Source: Dehalococcoidales bacterium (lineage in GTDB: Bacteria > Chloroflexota > Dehalococcoidia > Dehalococcoidales > Fen-1064). From it: a stretch of 58,008 bases of DNA. This document shows, one piece after another, positions 16,942-25,967 of this stretch. A model generated the notes under the pieces. The model had not been told where the DNA came from. It was given only the letters and a program-made list of their open reading frames with translations, and ran no database searches. The DNA is taken from contig JADHXC010000010.1 in assembly GCA_016783135.1 (NCBI GenBank), positions 1 through 58,008 on the forward strand, read 5' to 3'. Each line of letters starts with the position of its first letter. Positions within the stretch are counted from its first letter, which is position 1. A program made the position numbers and the translations under genes.

Positions 16942-18291
16942 ATGGTTGCTGCTGAAGAAGGTCTGCTGGACAGAATCAAGAATTTCAGACTCCGCAAGGT
17001 GTACTTCGGGTGGTGGACGGTACTTACCGGCGGCCTCATCGCCCTCTGGGGACACGGCTTTCACACTTACGGGTTCTCCGCTCTTTTCAAACCCATTTCT
17101 TCCGAGCTTGGCTTTAGCCGTACCGTGACGTCTGTTGCCGCCAGCATCGGCCGGTTTGAAGGCGGTATCGAGGCTCCCATAACAGGCTGGATTACCGACC
17201 GGTTCGGCCCTAAATGGATTGTAATTTTCGGTATCTTCTGCATATCCCTGGGACTTATCCTAATGAAGTATGTCGATTCCCTGACAACCTTCTATATCTT
17301 CTGGGGAGTGTTGCTCGGGACGGGTACCAACATCGCACTGACTTTGCCGATGGATACCGCAATATCGAACTGGTTCATCAAGAAGCGCGGCCTGGCACTG
17401 AGTATCAAGTGGGTATTCTCCGGACTTTCAGGAGTTCTGGTGATGCCGCTGGTTACCTGGCTGATAACTGTTCAGGGTTGGCGTGATACCTGCTTCACTG
17501 GCGGACTAGTAATGGGGATTATCGGTCTACCCCTCGCATGGTTCTTCCTGAAACAGCACCGACCGGAATACTACGGCTTATTGCCCGATGGTGCCCAGCC
17601 TGATGAGCAATCCTTAGACGCAGAGCAGATGATGCAGAAGGGTGTCGAATATGCCGCCGAAACTGGAGAGACAGAGTTCACCGTTCGGCAGGCCATGAAG
17701 ACCCCCTCCTACTGGCTGTTGATATTAACGCAGATGTTCCACAGCCTTGTCATGCCGGTGATGAGTATCCATTGTATCCCTTTTCTTACCGATAGGGGAA
17801 TCGACCCCGTCCAAGCTGCCGGCATGATGGCAATCTGGGTCACAGCCAGTATCCCGGCCAGGTTTCTCGGTGGACTTATTGCCGACAGGGTCAGGGTCAA
17901 CCGCCTTCGCTTCATCATAGGCGGGTCGTATCTTCTGCAAGCTATCGGTGTGGCTATTTTTCTGCAGAACCCGACGACCACTATGATATACATCTGGTTT
18001 GTTCTCTACGGTATCGGACAGGGCATCCCAATGACGGTAAACCCCGTGATGAGAGCACGCTACTTTGGGAGGAAGAGCTTCGGTTCCATAGCGGGATTCT
18101 CCCGGATGTTTATGACGCCTGTGGGCGTAATCGGTCCGGTTTATGCCGGCTGGATATATGACACTACCGGCAGTTACATGAACGCCTTCATACAGTTCGC
18201 CGTAATGCTGGCTGTCTCTGCCCTGCTATCGACATTAATAGTACCGCCGAAGCCACCTGACAGGATTCACGACGTACGCAACATTATGTAA
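16942..18291 (+). CDS. OFA-type MFS transporter (monocarboxylate/oxalate class)
   Basis: 449 aa with twelve hydrophobic segments. The start VYFGWWTVLTGGLIALW and the RTVTSVAASIGRFEGGIEAPITGWITDRFGPK stretch (reported here in parts: RTVTSVAAS, ITGWITDRFGPK) are typical of the oxalate/formate and monocarboxylate group. A hydrophilic central loop holds PDEQSLDAEQMMQKG. The second half begins at SYWLLILTQMF. It probably carries an organic acid across the inner membrane (inference). A similar protein is encoded at 50477. No strong ribosome site is visible before the ATG. Confidence 0.92.
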   Translation: MVAAEEGLLDRIKNFRLRKVYFGWWTVLTGGLIALWGHGFHTYGFSALFKPISSELGFSRTVTSVAASIGRFEGGIEAPITGWITDRFGPKWIVIFGIFCISLGLILMKYVDSLTTFYIFWGVLLGTGTNIALTLPMDTAISNWFIKKRGLALSIKWVFSGLSGVLVMPLVTWLITVQGWRDTCFTGGLVMGIIGLPLAWFFLKQHRPEYYGLLPDGAQPDEQSLDAEQMMQKGVEYAAETGETEFTVRQAMKTPSYWLLILTQMFHSLVMPVMSIHCIPFLTDRGIDPVQAAGMMAIWVTASIPARFLGGLIADRVRVNRLRFIIGGSYLLQAIGVAIFLQNPTTTMIYIWFVLYGIGQGIPMTVNPVMRARYFGRKSFGSIAGFSRMFMTPVGVIGPVYAGWIYDTTGSYMNAFIQFAVMLAVSALLSTLIVPPKPPDRIHDVRNIM

Positions 18292-18370
18292 TATGCACCG
18301 GATGGTACTACAGAGAAGCCGGACGGAAACTATCCCGGTCAAATCAAGCTGACATATTGATTGGTCTCTG

Positions 18371-18399
18371 TTGACAAAGCCAGCCTCACCACCTAAAGT
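18371..18399 (+). promoter_or_regulatory. promoter of ferredoxin-protein operon
   Basis: TTGACA-N17-TAAAGT, a near-consensus sigma70 promoter. The -10 box ends about 72 bases before the ATG at 18472. Confidence 0.6.
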
Positions 18400-18471
18400 G
18401 TCCCCGTGCCGGTCTTGATATGTAAAACGATACCGGTCAGTGCATGAGCCAATACCCGGGAGAGGAGAGCT

Positions 18472-19194
18472 ATGAAAGTAGATGAGGACAAGTGTACCGG
18501 CTGTCTCGAGTGCGTTGATTTCTGTCCGGTAAAGGCCATCAAGGAAGCCGATGTCGGCGGTATGGTGTACATTGAGCAGGACGAGTGCGTGGAGTGCGGG
18601 GTCTGTCTGAGAATGGGCTGCTGCGAGTACGAGGCACTCTGGCAACCGGAGCTGGAATGGCCCCGAATCCTGAGGGCGCAGTTCAGCAATCCCGGCGTAG
18701 TCCACCCCAACACCGCCATCTACGGGCGGGGCACCGACGAGTCCAAGACCAACGACGTGACCGGTCGCTACCCCCGGGGGGCTATCGGTATCGCCGCCGA
18801 GTTGGGCCGACCCGGCATCGGTACACGACTGAGAGATGTCGAGATAGTAGCCCGGGCAATACTCCCCCTGGGTGTGGAGTTCGAGAAAGACAATCCCACC
18901 TATTACCTCTTCGAGGACCTTGAGCAGGTCAGGATGCGGCCCGATGTCCTCGATGAACGAGTGCTTTCCGCTATCCTGGAGTTCAAGACCTCCCGCGAAA
19001 AAGCCCCGGAAGTCCTGGAGGTACTTCACAGGGTCGCCGGAGAGGTAGACACCGTCATCAGTGTCAATATCGGCTCCAGGCTCGAACCGGACGGCACTTT
19101 GCCCGCAGAGAAAGCAGCCATAGAGGCTGGTTTTCAACTCCGCCCCAACGGCAAGAGCAACCTGGGACTGGGACGACCTCTGGTCGAATTATAG
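18472..19194 (+). CDS. 2[4Fe-4S] ferredoxin-domain protein of unknown function
   Basis: 240 aa. Residues 1-55 form a bacterial ferredoxin domain: Cys8, 11, 14, 18 (CTGCLECVDFCP) and a second cluster at Cys39, 42, 45 and Cys50 or 51, with spacing CxxCxxCx4C instead of the usual x3. Residues 60-240 are a soluble domain I cannot name, with conserved-looking GRGTDESKTNDVTGRYPRG, GRPGIGTRLRDVE and a C-terminal NGKSNLGLGRP. AGAGGAGAG precedes the ATG. The next gene follows after 13 bases, so the two are one operon behind a strong promoter. It is probably a cytoplasmic electron-transfer protein. Confidence 0.88.
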   Translation: MKVDEDKCTGCLECVDFCPVKAIKEADVGGMVYIEQDECVECGVCLRMGCCEYEALWQPELEWPRILRAQFSNPGVVHPNTAIYGRGTDESKTNDVTGRYPRGAIGIAAELGRPGIGTRLRDVEIVARAILPLGVEFEKDNPTYYLFEDLEQVRMRPDVLDERVLSAILEFKTSREKAPEVLEVLHRVAGEVDTVISVNIGSRLEPDGTLPAEKAAIEAGFQLRPNGKSNLGLGRPLVEL

Positions 19195-19207
19195 CAGGAG
19201 GAAAGCT

Positions 19208-19843
19208 GTGACACACACGAACCACCGTCAGGGCTCCATAGAGAGTTTAAGCAAGGACTACGTGGTCTTCATCTATCCGGCAAACGGCATCAACGACAAC
19301 GGTGTCGGACCGAAGGTAGAGAAGTTCCTGCAAATAGCGTACCAGCACGGCATGGTCAATGCGGGACCGGCACGCACCGGGGACAGGTTTCTGGTGGACC
19401 CCGAGCGTGTGGTCAACAGGCCCGGGCGGGCAGGCAGCGCTTACGCAGTGTTCGATGATAAGGAGAGGGTGGTCACCTTCGTGAAGGACGTCGTTAAGGC
19501 GGACTTCGGGATATCAATAGTCGTCAGCGGGCTCTTTGACGAGGTCGATGATATCTGTGAGCAGGCAGGCATCAAGCGCCACACTGCTCAGTGCTCTCTG
19601 GGCATCTGGGGACAGGTAGACAAGCTGCCTCCGGAGGCCATTCTGGACATTGCCACTATGTGCGGACATGGTATGATTTCCTTTAACCTGGTCAAGCGGA
19701 TGGCCCGCGAGGTCAGCAAAGGCAATACCTCTCTCGAAGAAGCCAGCCTCATCCTGGCCAGGCCCTGCTCCTGCGGGATATTCAATCCAAAGCGCGCTCA
19801 GGAACTCCTCAAGCAGATTATCGATAGCGGTATTACCGAGTAG
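19208..19843 (+). CDS. unrecognised cysteine-motif protein, partner of ferredoxin protein
   Basis: 211 aa from GTG 19208, with AGGAGG six bases upstream. I do not recognise the family. It is soluble, with no signal peptide. Five cysteines are present: 117, 129, 152, 187 and 189. The last three sit in MCGHGMISFN and RPCSCGIFNPKRA, which look like metal or Fe-S ligands. The N-terminal half (YVVFIYPANGINDNGVGPK) resembles an alpha/beta nucleotide or cofactor fold only by pattern. Cotranscription with the ferredoxin gene suggests a two-protein redox unit (inference). Confidence 0.8.
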   Translation: MTHTNHRQGSIESLSKDYVVFIYPANGINDNGVGPKVEKFLQIAYQHGMVNAGPARTGDRFLVDPERVVNRPGRAGSAYAVFDDKERVVTFVKDVVKADFGISIVVSGLFDEVDDICEQAGIKRHTAQCSLGIWGQVDKLPPEAILDIATMCGHGMISFNLVKRMAREVSKGNTSLEEASLILARPCSCGIFNPKRAQELLKQIIDSGITE

Positions 19844-20087
19844 AGGGCAAGCAATGAGGGCCGGGATGATTCATTGACGTCTGCTCAACACCTCCACAGC
19901 GACCACATGGACGTATTACGGCACGTGCCCGGCATTCGACTGAAGCGGTAATGTGTTCCTCGCCAAGCGACGCCCTCCACCGGCACCGGGTTCATATTTC
20001 TCACCGGCAGGAGTAGAATATATCCATGACACGATATCCGGCGGTGGATGTCCGCCCCTGCATCAAGCGCTGGTCACGGAGACAGAC

Positions 20088-23000
20088 GTGAGCACTCTAT
20101 CTCGTTTCCACCCTGTTATTGCCCGGTGGTTTCTGGAGGAGGTCGGGCAACCGACCGAGGTACAGGAAGACAGCTGGCAGAGGATTGCCGGTGGTGAGCA
20201 TGTCCTCATTACGGCGCCAACCGGAAGCGGTAAGACGCTGGCAGCGTTTCTCTGGGCAATTAACCAACTGGTGACCGGACAGTTTAGCACCGGGCACACC
20301 AGCATCCTGTACGTATCTCCCCTGAAAGCGCTCAACAACGACATCCAGCGAAACCTTCTCGGGCCGCTTAGTGAACTGAGAAAAGCTTTCCTGAAGTCGG
20401 AGATATCTTTCCCTGATATCCGCGTCCTGACCCGCAGCGGCGATACCCCGCAGTCGGAACGGCACCAGATGCAGCGGCACCCTCCGGAAATCCTCATCAC
20501 CACCCCGGAGAGTCTGAACCTCTTGCTCAGTTCCCATGGTGGCCGTTCAATCCTGAGGGGCCTTGCCACGGTGATTCTCGACGAAGTCCACGCCGTGTTC
20601 GGAAACAAGCGGGGCGTGCACCTGATGACGGCCGTGGAGCGACTCGTGCCGCTCAATGACGAATTCCAGCGTATTGCCCTATCTGCGACCATCCGTCCCC
20701 TGGAAACCGTGGCCGAGTTTGTCGGCGGGTTCAATGTAGAAGGAGACGCACATTCTGCGCGCTATACACCACGGGCTGTCTCCATCGTGCGCTCCGACAC
20801 AACGAAGCAATACGACATTCTAGTGCGGTTCCCCGAAGAAGCGGTAGACCGTCAGGTACAGGATTCCATCTGGGAGCCGCTGGCGGAACAATTCAAGGAG
20901 ATTATCAGCAGGAACCGCTCGACGCTGCTCTTTGCCAACGGCAGGAGGCTGTGCGAGAAGCTGGCGCTCATGCTCAATGAGGGGGAAGAGGCACCGATAG
21001 CCTACGTGCACCACGGCTCCCTTTCCCGCGAGATACGCGCCGAAGTCGAGCGCAAACTGAGAGAGGGTGAGCTGCGGGCAGTGGTGGCGACCAACTCACT
21101 GGAGCTGGGTATCGATATCGGTTCGCTGGACGAGGTAATACTGGTACAATCACCTCCCTCGGTCTCATCGGCAATTCAGCGTGTTGGTCGGGCCGGCCAC
21201 CAGGTAGGTGAGGTCTGCCGGGGCAAGATATTCCCCACGCACCCTCAGGACCTACTGGAAGCAGCGGTACTCGCCTCGGCCATACCGGAACATGACATGG
21301 AGCGTACCAGGCCTGTCTTGTGTCCTCTTGACGTTCTGGCACAGGTCATCGTCTCCATGGCAGGCATCGAGAAGTGGGACATCGATGAACTCTACACACA
21401 GGTTACCACCAGCTACCCCTATCGGCACCTGAGCCGGGAGCAGTTCGACCTCGTCCTGAACATGCTGGCCGGGCGCTACGCCGATGCCCGGATACGAGAA
21501 TTGAAACCACGTATTTCCCTTGACCGGCTCGACAACAGTGTGGTCGCCCGAAAAGGAGCGCTGCTGACACTGTACACCTCGGGCGGCGTGATACCCGACC
21601 GAGGTTATTTCCACCTCCGCCACCAGGAGACCGGCGCTCTCATCGGGGAGCTTGATGAGGAGTTTGTCTGGGAAGCATCGACCGGCCAGACATTTGCCCT
21701 GGGCACGCAGAATTGGAGAATAGACCGCGTCACGCATAATGACGTCTTCGTACTTCCCGGCAACCCCAGGATAATGGCAACGCCGTTCTGGCGGGGCGAG
21801 GAGAACTACCGCGACTTCCACTTCTCAGAACGAATCGGCCAGTTCCTGGAAACTGCCAACAACAGTCTAGATGATGCCGCCTTCATCGATACTCTGCAAC
21901 GTGACCACCGCATGGATTCCACTGCATCGGAGCAACTGGTTGCCTTTCTGAAGCGCCAGAAGGAGAGGACGGGCTGCGGTCTTCCCCACCGTCACCATAT
22001 CGTAGTGGAGTCTGTCAGCACGGGGCCGGGTGGGGTGCCGGGAAACCAGCTTATACTGCATACTACCTGGGGTGGCCGGGTCAACCGTCCGTTCGCCATG
22101 GCTCTGGATGCTGCCTGGGAAGCCCGCTATGGTCAGCGACTGGAGATGTATACCGGCAACGACTGCATCGTGCTCCAGTTACCACATGATGTCAGTGCCG
22201 ATGAGGTGCTCTCGCTGGTATCGAGCGCAACCGTCGAGCAACTGCTCAGGAAACGGCTGGAAGGCTCCGGGTTCTTCGGGGCCAGATTCCGTGAGTGTGC
22301 CGGTCGGTCATTACTCCTGACGCGTGGCAAAATCGGCCAGAGAATGCCACTCTGGATGAACCGTATGCGCTCACAGAAGCTGCTCGATTCCGTTATGCAG
22401 TACGATGACTTTCCCATCCTGCTCGAAGCCTGGCGTACCTGCTTACAGGACGAATTCGACATGGAGAGTCTGCGGCAGGTGCTGACCGAGCTCGAGTCAG
22501 GAGCAATTCAATGGTCGGAGGCGCATACTCTCTACCCGAGCCCGATGGCACAGAATATCTCCTGGCGGCAGACCAACCAGTACGTCTACATGACCGACGA
22601 GCCGACGGCGGGAACGACTTCCCGGCTGCGCAGCGACCTCCTCAACCACGTAGTCTTCACTCCCGGAATTCGTCCCGGCGTTGCCCGCGAGCTGGTAGCT
22701 CAGTTCGAGATGAAACGACAGAGGCTCGTTCCGGGGTATTCACCGGAGACACCGCGAGAGATGGTGGACTGGGTCAAGGAACGGCTGCTGATTCCGGTAC
22801 CGGAGTGGGAGCGCCTGTTGCAGGCAATGCGCGACGACCACGAAACTAATACCGATGATTTGCTGGAGTCCCTCACAGAGAGGCTGGTACGAATCAACCC
22901 GCCAGTAGTTTCGGACTCACTGGTAGTAGCCCTGGAAACACTGCCCAGAATCGCCCACGCCCTCTATGGAGAACAGAAGGTAGCAACAGGACCGCTTGCT

Positions 23001-24602
23001 GGCTCACATGCTACACCGACCGGCGAAGTTAGTATGGCCGCCGGCATGGTAGAAGACCGTGACGAAGCCCTGACCGACGTACTGGGAGAGTGGTTCCAGT
23101 TCTACGGTCCGGTCACGTACGACTTTGTCCAGGCCACACTCGGTATCGAGAAGCAACGCCTGTCCCTGGCCCTGGAAGACCTGATTGACTCCCAGAAGGT
23201 AATCATGGGGTCGCTGGTGACGGAAAGTACCGAAGAGTGTATCTGCGATAGTGAGAACTTCGAGGTCCTGCTCAGGCTGGCGCGGGCAAGCGCCATCCCT
23301 GTCTTCGAACCACTGGACGTGGAGTGGCTGCCCCTCTTCCTGGCGCACCACCAGGGTGTTACCGACCCCGCTGATGATATCGAGGGCCTGTTCCGGTGCA
23401 TCGGACAGTTACTCTGCCTGCCGGCACCGGCCGCCCTGTGGGAATCAGAAATCCTGCCAGCCAGACTGCACCCGTATTCCGCCTCCTGGCTGGATAGCGC
23501 AATGCAGGAAGGCGACCTGCGCTGGGTGGGCAGTGAGAATCGTCGTGTGGCATTCTGCTTTGAGCCTGACCTGGACCTGATGCAGGGAAACAGAGGGGAT
23601 ACAACAGGCACGGAGGAGTCTCTGGACGAGGAATCCCGCCTGACCGACATATTTCGCAGGTCAGTGGGACGTTACGATTTCTCGACACTGCGCGCACTGT
23701 CTGGCTACCGTACCGACGAGCTGTCGAATGCGCTCTGGCAAGCAGTGTGGCGAGGACGAGTCACCAATGATACTTTTACAGCACTGCGTCGGGGAATCGC
23801 GAACCGCTTCAGAGTACCAAAGGTGACCACTATTGCATCAGACCTCCGTCATCGCGGTCGACGTACCGGTGGTCGAGGCGGCTTCGCCAGGTGGAGAAGC
23901 TCTGTTCCCTTCGCCGGCAACTGGTTCCGGCTTCCGGCCCCCGAACCGGATGAAGACCTCCTTGAGACCGAGGAGCGGATGAAGGACCGGGCCAGACTCC
24001 TGCTGGACCGGTATGGAATCCTCTTCCGGGAACTGCTGGAAAGAGAGCTTCCTGTTTTTCATTGGAGAAATGTCTTCCGCGCCCTGCGGCTGATGGAGCT
24101 TTCCGGGGAAGTGCTTGCCGGCTACTTTTTCCACGGCATTCCCGGACCGCAGTTTATCTCACACCAGGCTTTCCGCCGTCTGCAGCGGAGACTGCCGGAA
24201 GATGCCGTCTACTGGATAAACGCGACCGACCCGGCATCCCTGTGCGGGGTCCAGCTTGAGGCAGTCAGGGGGTCTCTGCCGAAGCGCATCACCGGTACAC
24301 ACATTGTCTACCGGGGTACCAGGCTGGTGGCAATATCAGGGCGGAACGGCCGGACTCTAACCTTCAAGGTCCTGCCAGACGACGTGCACCTGCCGGAGTA
24401 CCTGAGCCCTCTACGCCACCTGCTGACACGACAGTTTCAGCCGGTACGCCGGATTACTATCGAGACCATCAACGACGAGGAAGCGGCGCTTAGCCCGTAT
24501 GTCGATGTACTCCGGACAGCCTTCGATGTCGCCATCGACTACAAGAACGTGATACTCTACCGTAAAGCGGGCCAGGTGCAGCAAGACGCAGAACACTTTT
24601 AG
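20088..24602 (+). CDS. lhr: Lhr-type large DEAD/DEAH helicase
   Basis: 1504 aa from GTG 20088, which has CGGAGA upstream and places the Q-motif region (RFHPVIARWF) at the N-terminus; longer in-frame starts add an unlikely Pro-rich leader. Motifs: Walker A APTGSGKT (43-50), DEVH box (165-168), SAT (199-201), GIDIGSLDEV, and motif VI QRVGRAGH (364-371). After the RecA lobes come the Lhr winged-helix and beta-bundle domains, and then a long C-terminal half as in E. coli Lhr, containing a region like the HTH_42/AlkZ fold. These 3'-5' translocases act in DNA repair and can unwind RNA-DNA hybrids. It stands alone between two unrelated operons. Confidence 0.93.
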   Translation: MSTLSRFHPVIARWFLEEVGQPTEVQEDSWQRIAGGEHVLITAPTGSGKTLAAFLWAINQLVTGQFSTGHTSILYVSPLKALNNDIQRNLLGPLSELRKAFLKSEISFPDIRVLTRSGDTPQSERHQMQRHPPEILITTPESLNLLLSSHGGRSILRGLATVILDEVHAVFGNKRGVHLMTAVERLVPLNDEFQRIALSATIRPLETVAEFVGGFNVEGDAHSARYTPRAVSIVRSDTTKQYDILVRFPEEAVDRQVQDSIWEPLAEQFKEIISRNRSTLLFANGRRLCEKLALMLNEGEEAPIAYVHHGSLSREIRAEVERKLREGELRAVVATNSLELGIDIGSLDEVILVQSPPSVSSAIQRVGRAGHQVGEVCRGKIFPTHPQDLLEAAVLASAIPEHDMERTRPVLCPLDVLAQVIVSMAGIEKWDIDELYTQVTTSYPYRHLSREQFDLVLNMLAGRYADARIRELKPRISLDRLDNSVVARKGALLTLYTSGGVIPDRGYFHLRHQETGALIGELDEEFVWEASTGQTFALGTQNWRIDRVTHNDVFVLPGNPRIMATPFWRGEENYRDFHFSERIGQFLETANNSLDDAAFIDTLQRDHRMDSTASEQLVAFLKRQKERTGCGLPHRHHIVVESVSTGPGGVPGNQLILHTTWGGRVNRPFAMALDAAWEARYGQRLEMYTGNDCIVLQLPHDVSADEVLSLVSSATVEQLLRKRLEGSGFFGARFRECAGRSLLLTRGKIGQRMPLWMNRMRSQKLLDSVMQYDDFPILLEAWRTCLQDEFDMESLRQVLTELESGAIQWSEAHTLYPSPMAQNISWRQTNQYVYMTDEPTAGTTSRLRSDLLNHVVFTPGIRPGVARELVAQFEMKRQRLVPGYSPETPREMVDWVKERLLIPVPEWERLLQAMRDDHETNTDDLLESLTERLVRINPPVVSDSLVVALETLPRIAHALYGEQKVATGPLAGSHATPTGEVSMAAGMVEDRDEALTDVLGEWFQFYGPVTYDFVQATLGIEKQRLSLALEDLIDSQKVIMGSLVTESTEECICDSENFEVLLRLARASAIPVFEPLDVEWLPLFLAHHQGVTDPADDIEGLFRCIGQLLCLPAPAALWESEILPARLHPYSASWLDSAMQEGDLRWVGSENRRVAFCFEPDLDLMQGNRGDTTGTEESLDEESRLTDIFRRSVGRYDFSTLRALSGYRTDELSNALWQAVWRGRVTNDTFTALRRGIANRFRVPKVTTIASDLRHRGRRTGGRGGFARWRSSVPFAGNWFRLPAPEPDEDLLETEERMKDRARLLLDRYGILFRELLERELPVFHWRNVFRALRLMELSGEVLAGYFFHGIPGPQFISHQAFRRLQRRLPEDAVYWINATDPASLCGVQLEAVRGSLPKRITGTHIVYRGTRLVAISGRNGRTLTFKVLPDDVHLPEYLSPLRHLLTRQFQPVRRITIETINDEEAALSPYVDVLRTAFDVAIDYKNVILYRKAGQVQQDAEHF

Positions 24603-24658
24603 ACATAAGACGTACAGGACTACCTGTATTTTGAACCCCGGAAAACAGGAGGATATCT

Positions 24659-25888
24659 GTGACAAGCCACTTTCTATCCGGTGAAAACCTGTATCAGGAC
24701 GTGGTAACGTACTCCTCCTTCGGCGACCACCGGACGGCGACCGATGGTGAGGAGAAGACTACGGACTGGATGGCAGAGCGATTTTCGGCATGCGGTCTCG
24801 ATGTCAGTCTCCAGACCTTCTCCCAGGAGACCTACTTCGTCGACAACACCTTCTTGACTGTCGACCGCGAGGAGATGGGCTGCTTCCCGCTTTGGCCGCC
24901 CACCTGGACCGGCCAGACTCCTGTTCAAGGTCGACTTATAGCTACCAACACAGGCCGGGATATTCCGGAGGGGAGCATTGTGCTTCTCAAGCCGTCCTTC
25001 AGCCACGGTGCGCCAGCCTTTTCCAATGAGGAGGATAATGCTGCTATTCGTGCGGCTGCCGGGGCAGGGGCAATTGCAGCAGTCGTCATCAGCAATGGGC
25101 CATCGGACGGAATACACGCTTACAACACCCCCACAGAGACAGCGCGCTGGCCGATTCCGGTGGTACTGACTCCAAAGCAGAATGAGGCGGCCTTGGTCAA
25201 GGCCGCAGAAAGACACGGTGAGGTATCCCTGCTCCTGGACGGGACAGATATACCGAAGGCACAGCCGAGAAACATAATCGCAAAGCTTAACCGCGGTGAT
25301 GATATCATCGTTATATCCACGCCCAAGAGTGGTTGGTTCACCTGCGCCGGCGAGCGCGGCCCCGGTGTTGCGCTGTCCCTGGCCCTGGCACGGTGGGCGA
25401 GTGAACGCAACTCCGATGTCAGCTACCTGTTCGACGCCAACACCGGTCATGAGACCGGCGGTACCGGCATAAGGCGGTTCCTCGAGGACCTTGCCCCATC
25501 ACCCGACAGAACGCTGGCCTGGATACACCTCGGCGCCAATATTGCCACTTGGGACTGGGAGGAGACCGCCGGTGGCCTTGTGAAACGGGCACGACCGGAG
25601 GACTATCGAGTGGTCTGCAGCAGCGAAGAGCTTCTTCCCCTGCTCAATTCCGCCCTGGCCGTTCTGCCCGGACTGAAGCCGCGAGCAGGTCGGGGAATAG
25701 GTGAAATGAGGGAAGTTATCCGCATGGGGTACCGGGGATTCGGGGTCAATGGTGGACCATACCGGTACTTCCACACGCCGGAAGATGTGCCGGGAGTCGG
25801 GACTGCTCCCGGACTCCTCGAACCGATGGCGGCGGCACTGGTCAGGGCACTGGAATTGCTGGAAGAGAAAGGTAAACCGCAGGCATAA
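24659..25888 (+). CDS. M28-like PA-domain protein with degenerate zinc site
   Basis: 409 aa from GTG 24659 (AGGAGG upstream). The layout follows M28 aminopeptidases: N-terminal part, a PA insert at about 85-190 (GSIVLLKP, AGAIAAVVIS, IPVVLTPKQ), then the alpha/beta peptidase core. The usual first zinc ligands HxD are replaced by STPKSGW (220-226), and the following NGAxD by AGERGPG. ANTGHETGG (260-268) stands where the Glu-Glu or Glu ligands sit, and FHTPED (371-376) keeps the late His. It may therefore be a non-peptidase homologue or use different ligands. No signal peptide. It follows lhr by 56 bases. Confidence 0.8.
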   Translation: MTSHFLSGENLYQDVVTYSSFGDHRTATDGEEKTTDWMAERFSACGLDVSLQTFSQETYFVDNTFLTVDREEMGCFPLWPPTWTGQTPVQGRLIATNTGRDIPEGSIVLLKPSFSHGAPAFSNEEDNAAIRAAAGAGAIAAVVISNGPSDGIHAYNTPTETARWPIPVVLTPKQNEAALVKAAERHGEVSLLLDGTDIPKAQPRNIIAKLNRGDDIIVISTPKSGWFTCAGERGPGVALSLALARWASERNSDVSYLFDANTGHETGGTGIRRFLEDLAPSPDRTLAWIHLGANIATWDWEETAGGLVKRARPEDYRVVCSSEELLPLLNSALAVLPGLKPRAGRGIGEMREVIRMGYRGFGVNGGPYRYFHTPEDVPGVGTAPGLLEPMAAALVRALELLEEKGKPQA

Positions 25889-25967
25889 CTCCTACGCAAG
25901 CTATAATAATGCAAGATACCTGCTCCCGACCGGGTAGCACAGAATAACAACCCCGCAGCCCTTCCCA

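Noticed and set aside
18235-19137. 300-codon minus-strand frame opposite the ferredoxin gene
   Set aside because: The plus strand has conserved Cys motifs, a promoter and a ribosome site; the minus frame has none.
24674-25450. 258-codon minus-strand frame opposite the M28-like gene
   Set aside because: Antisense shadow; the plus-strand gene has a GTG with AGGAGG and family motifs.
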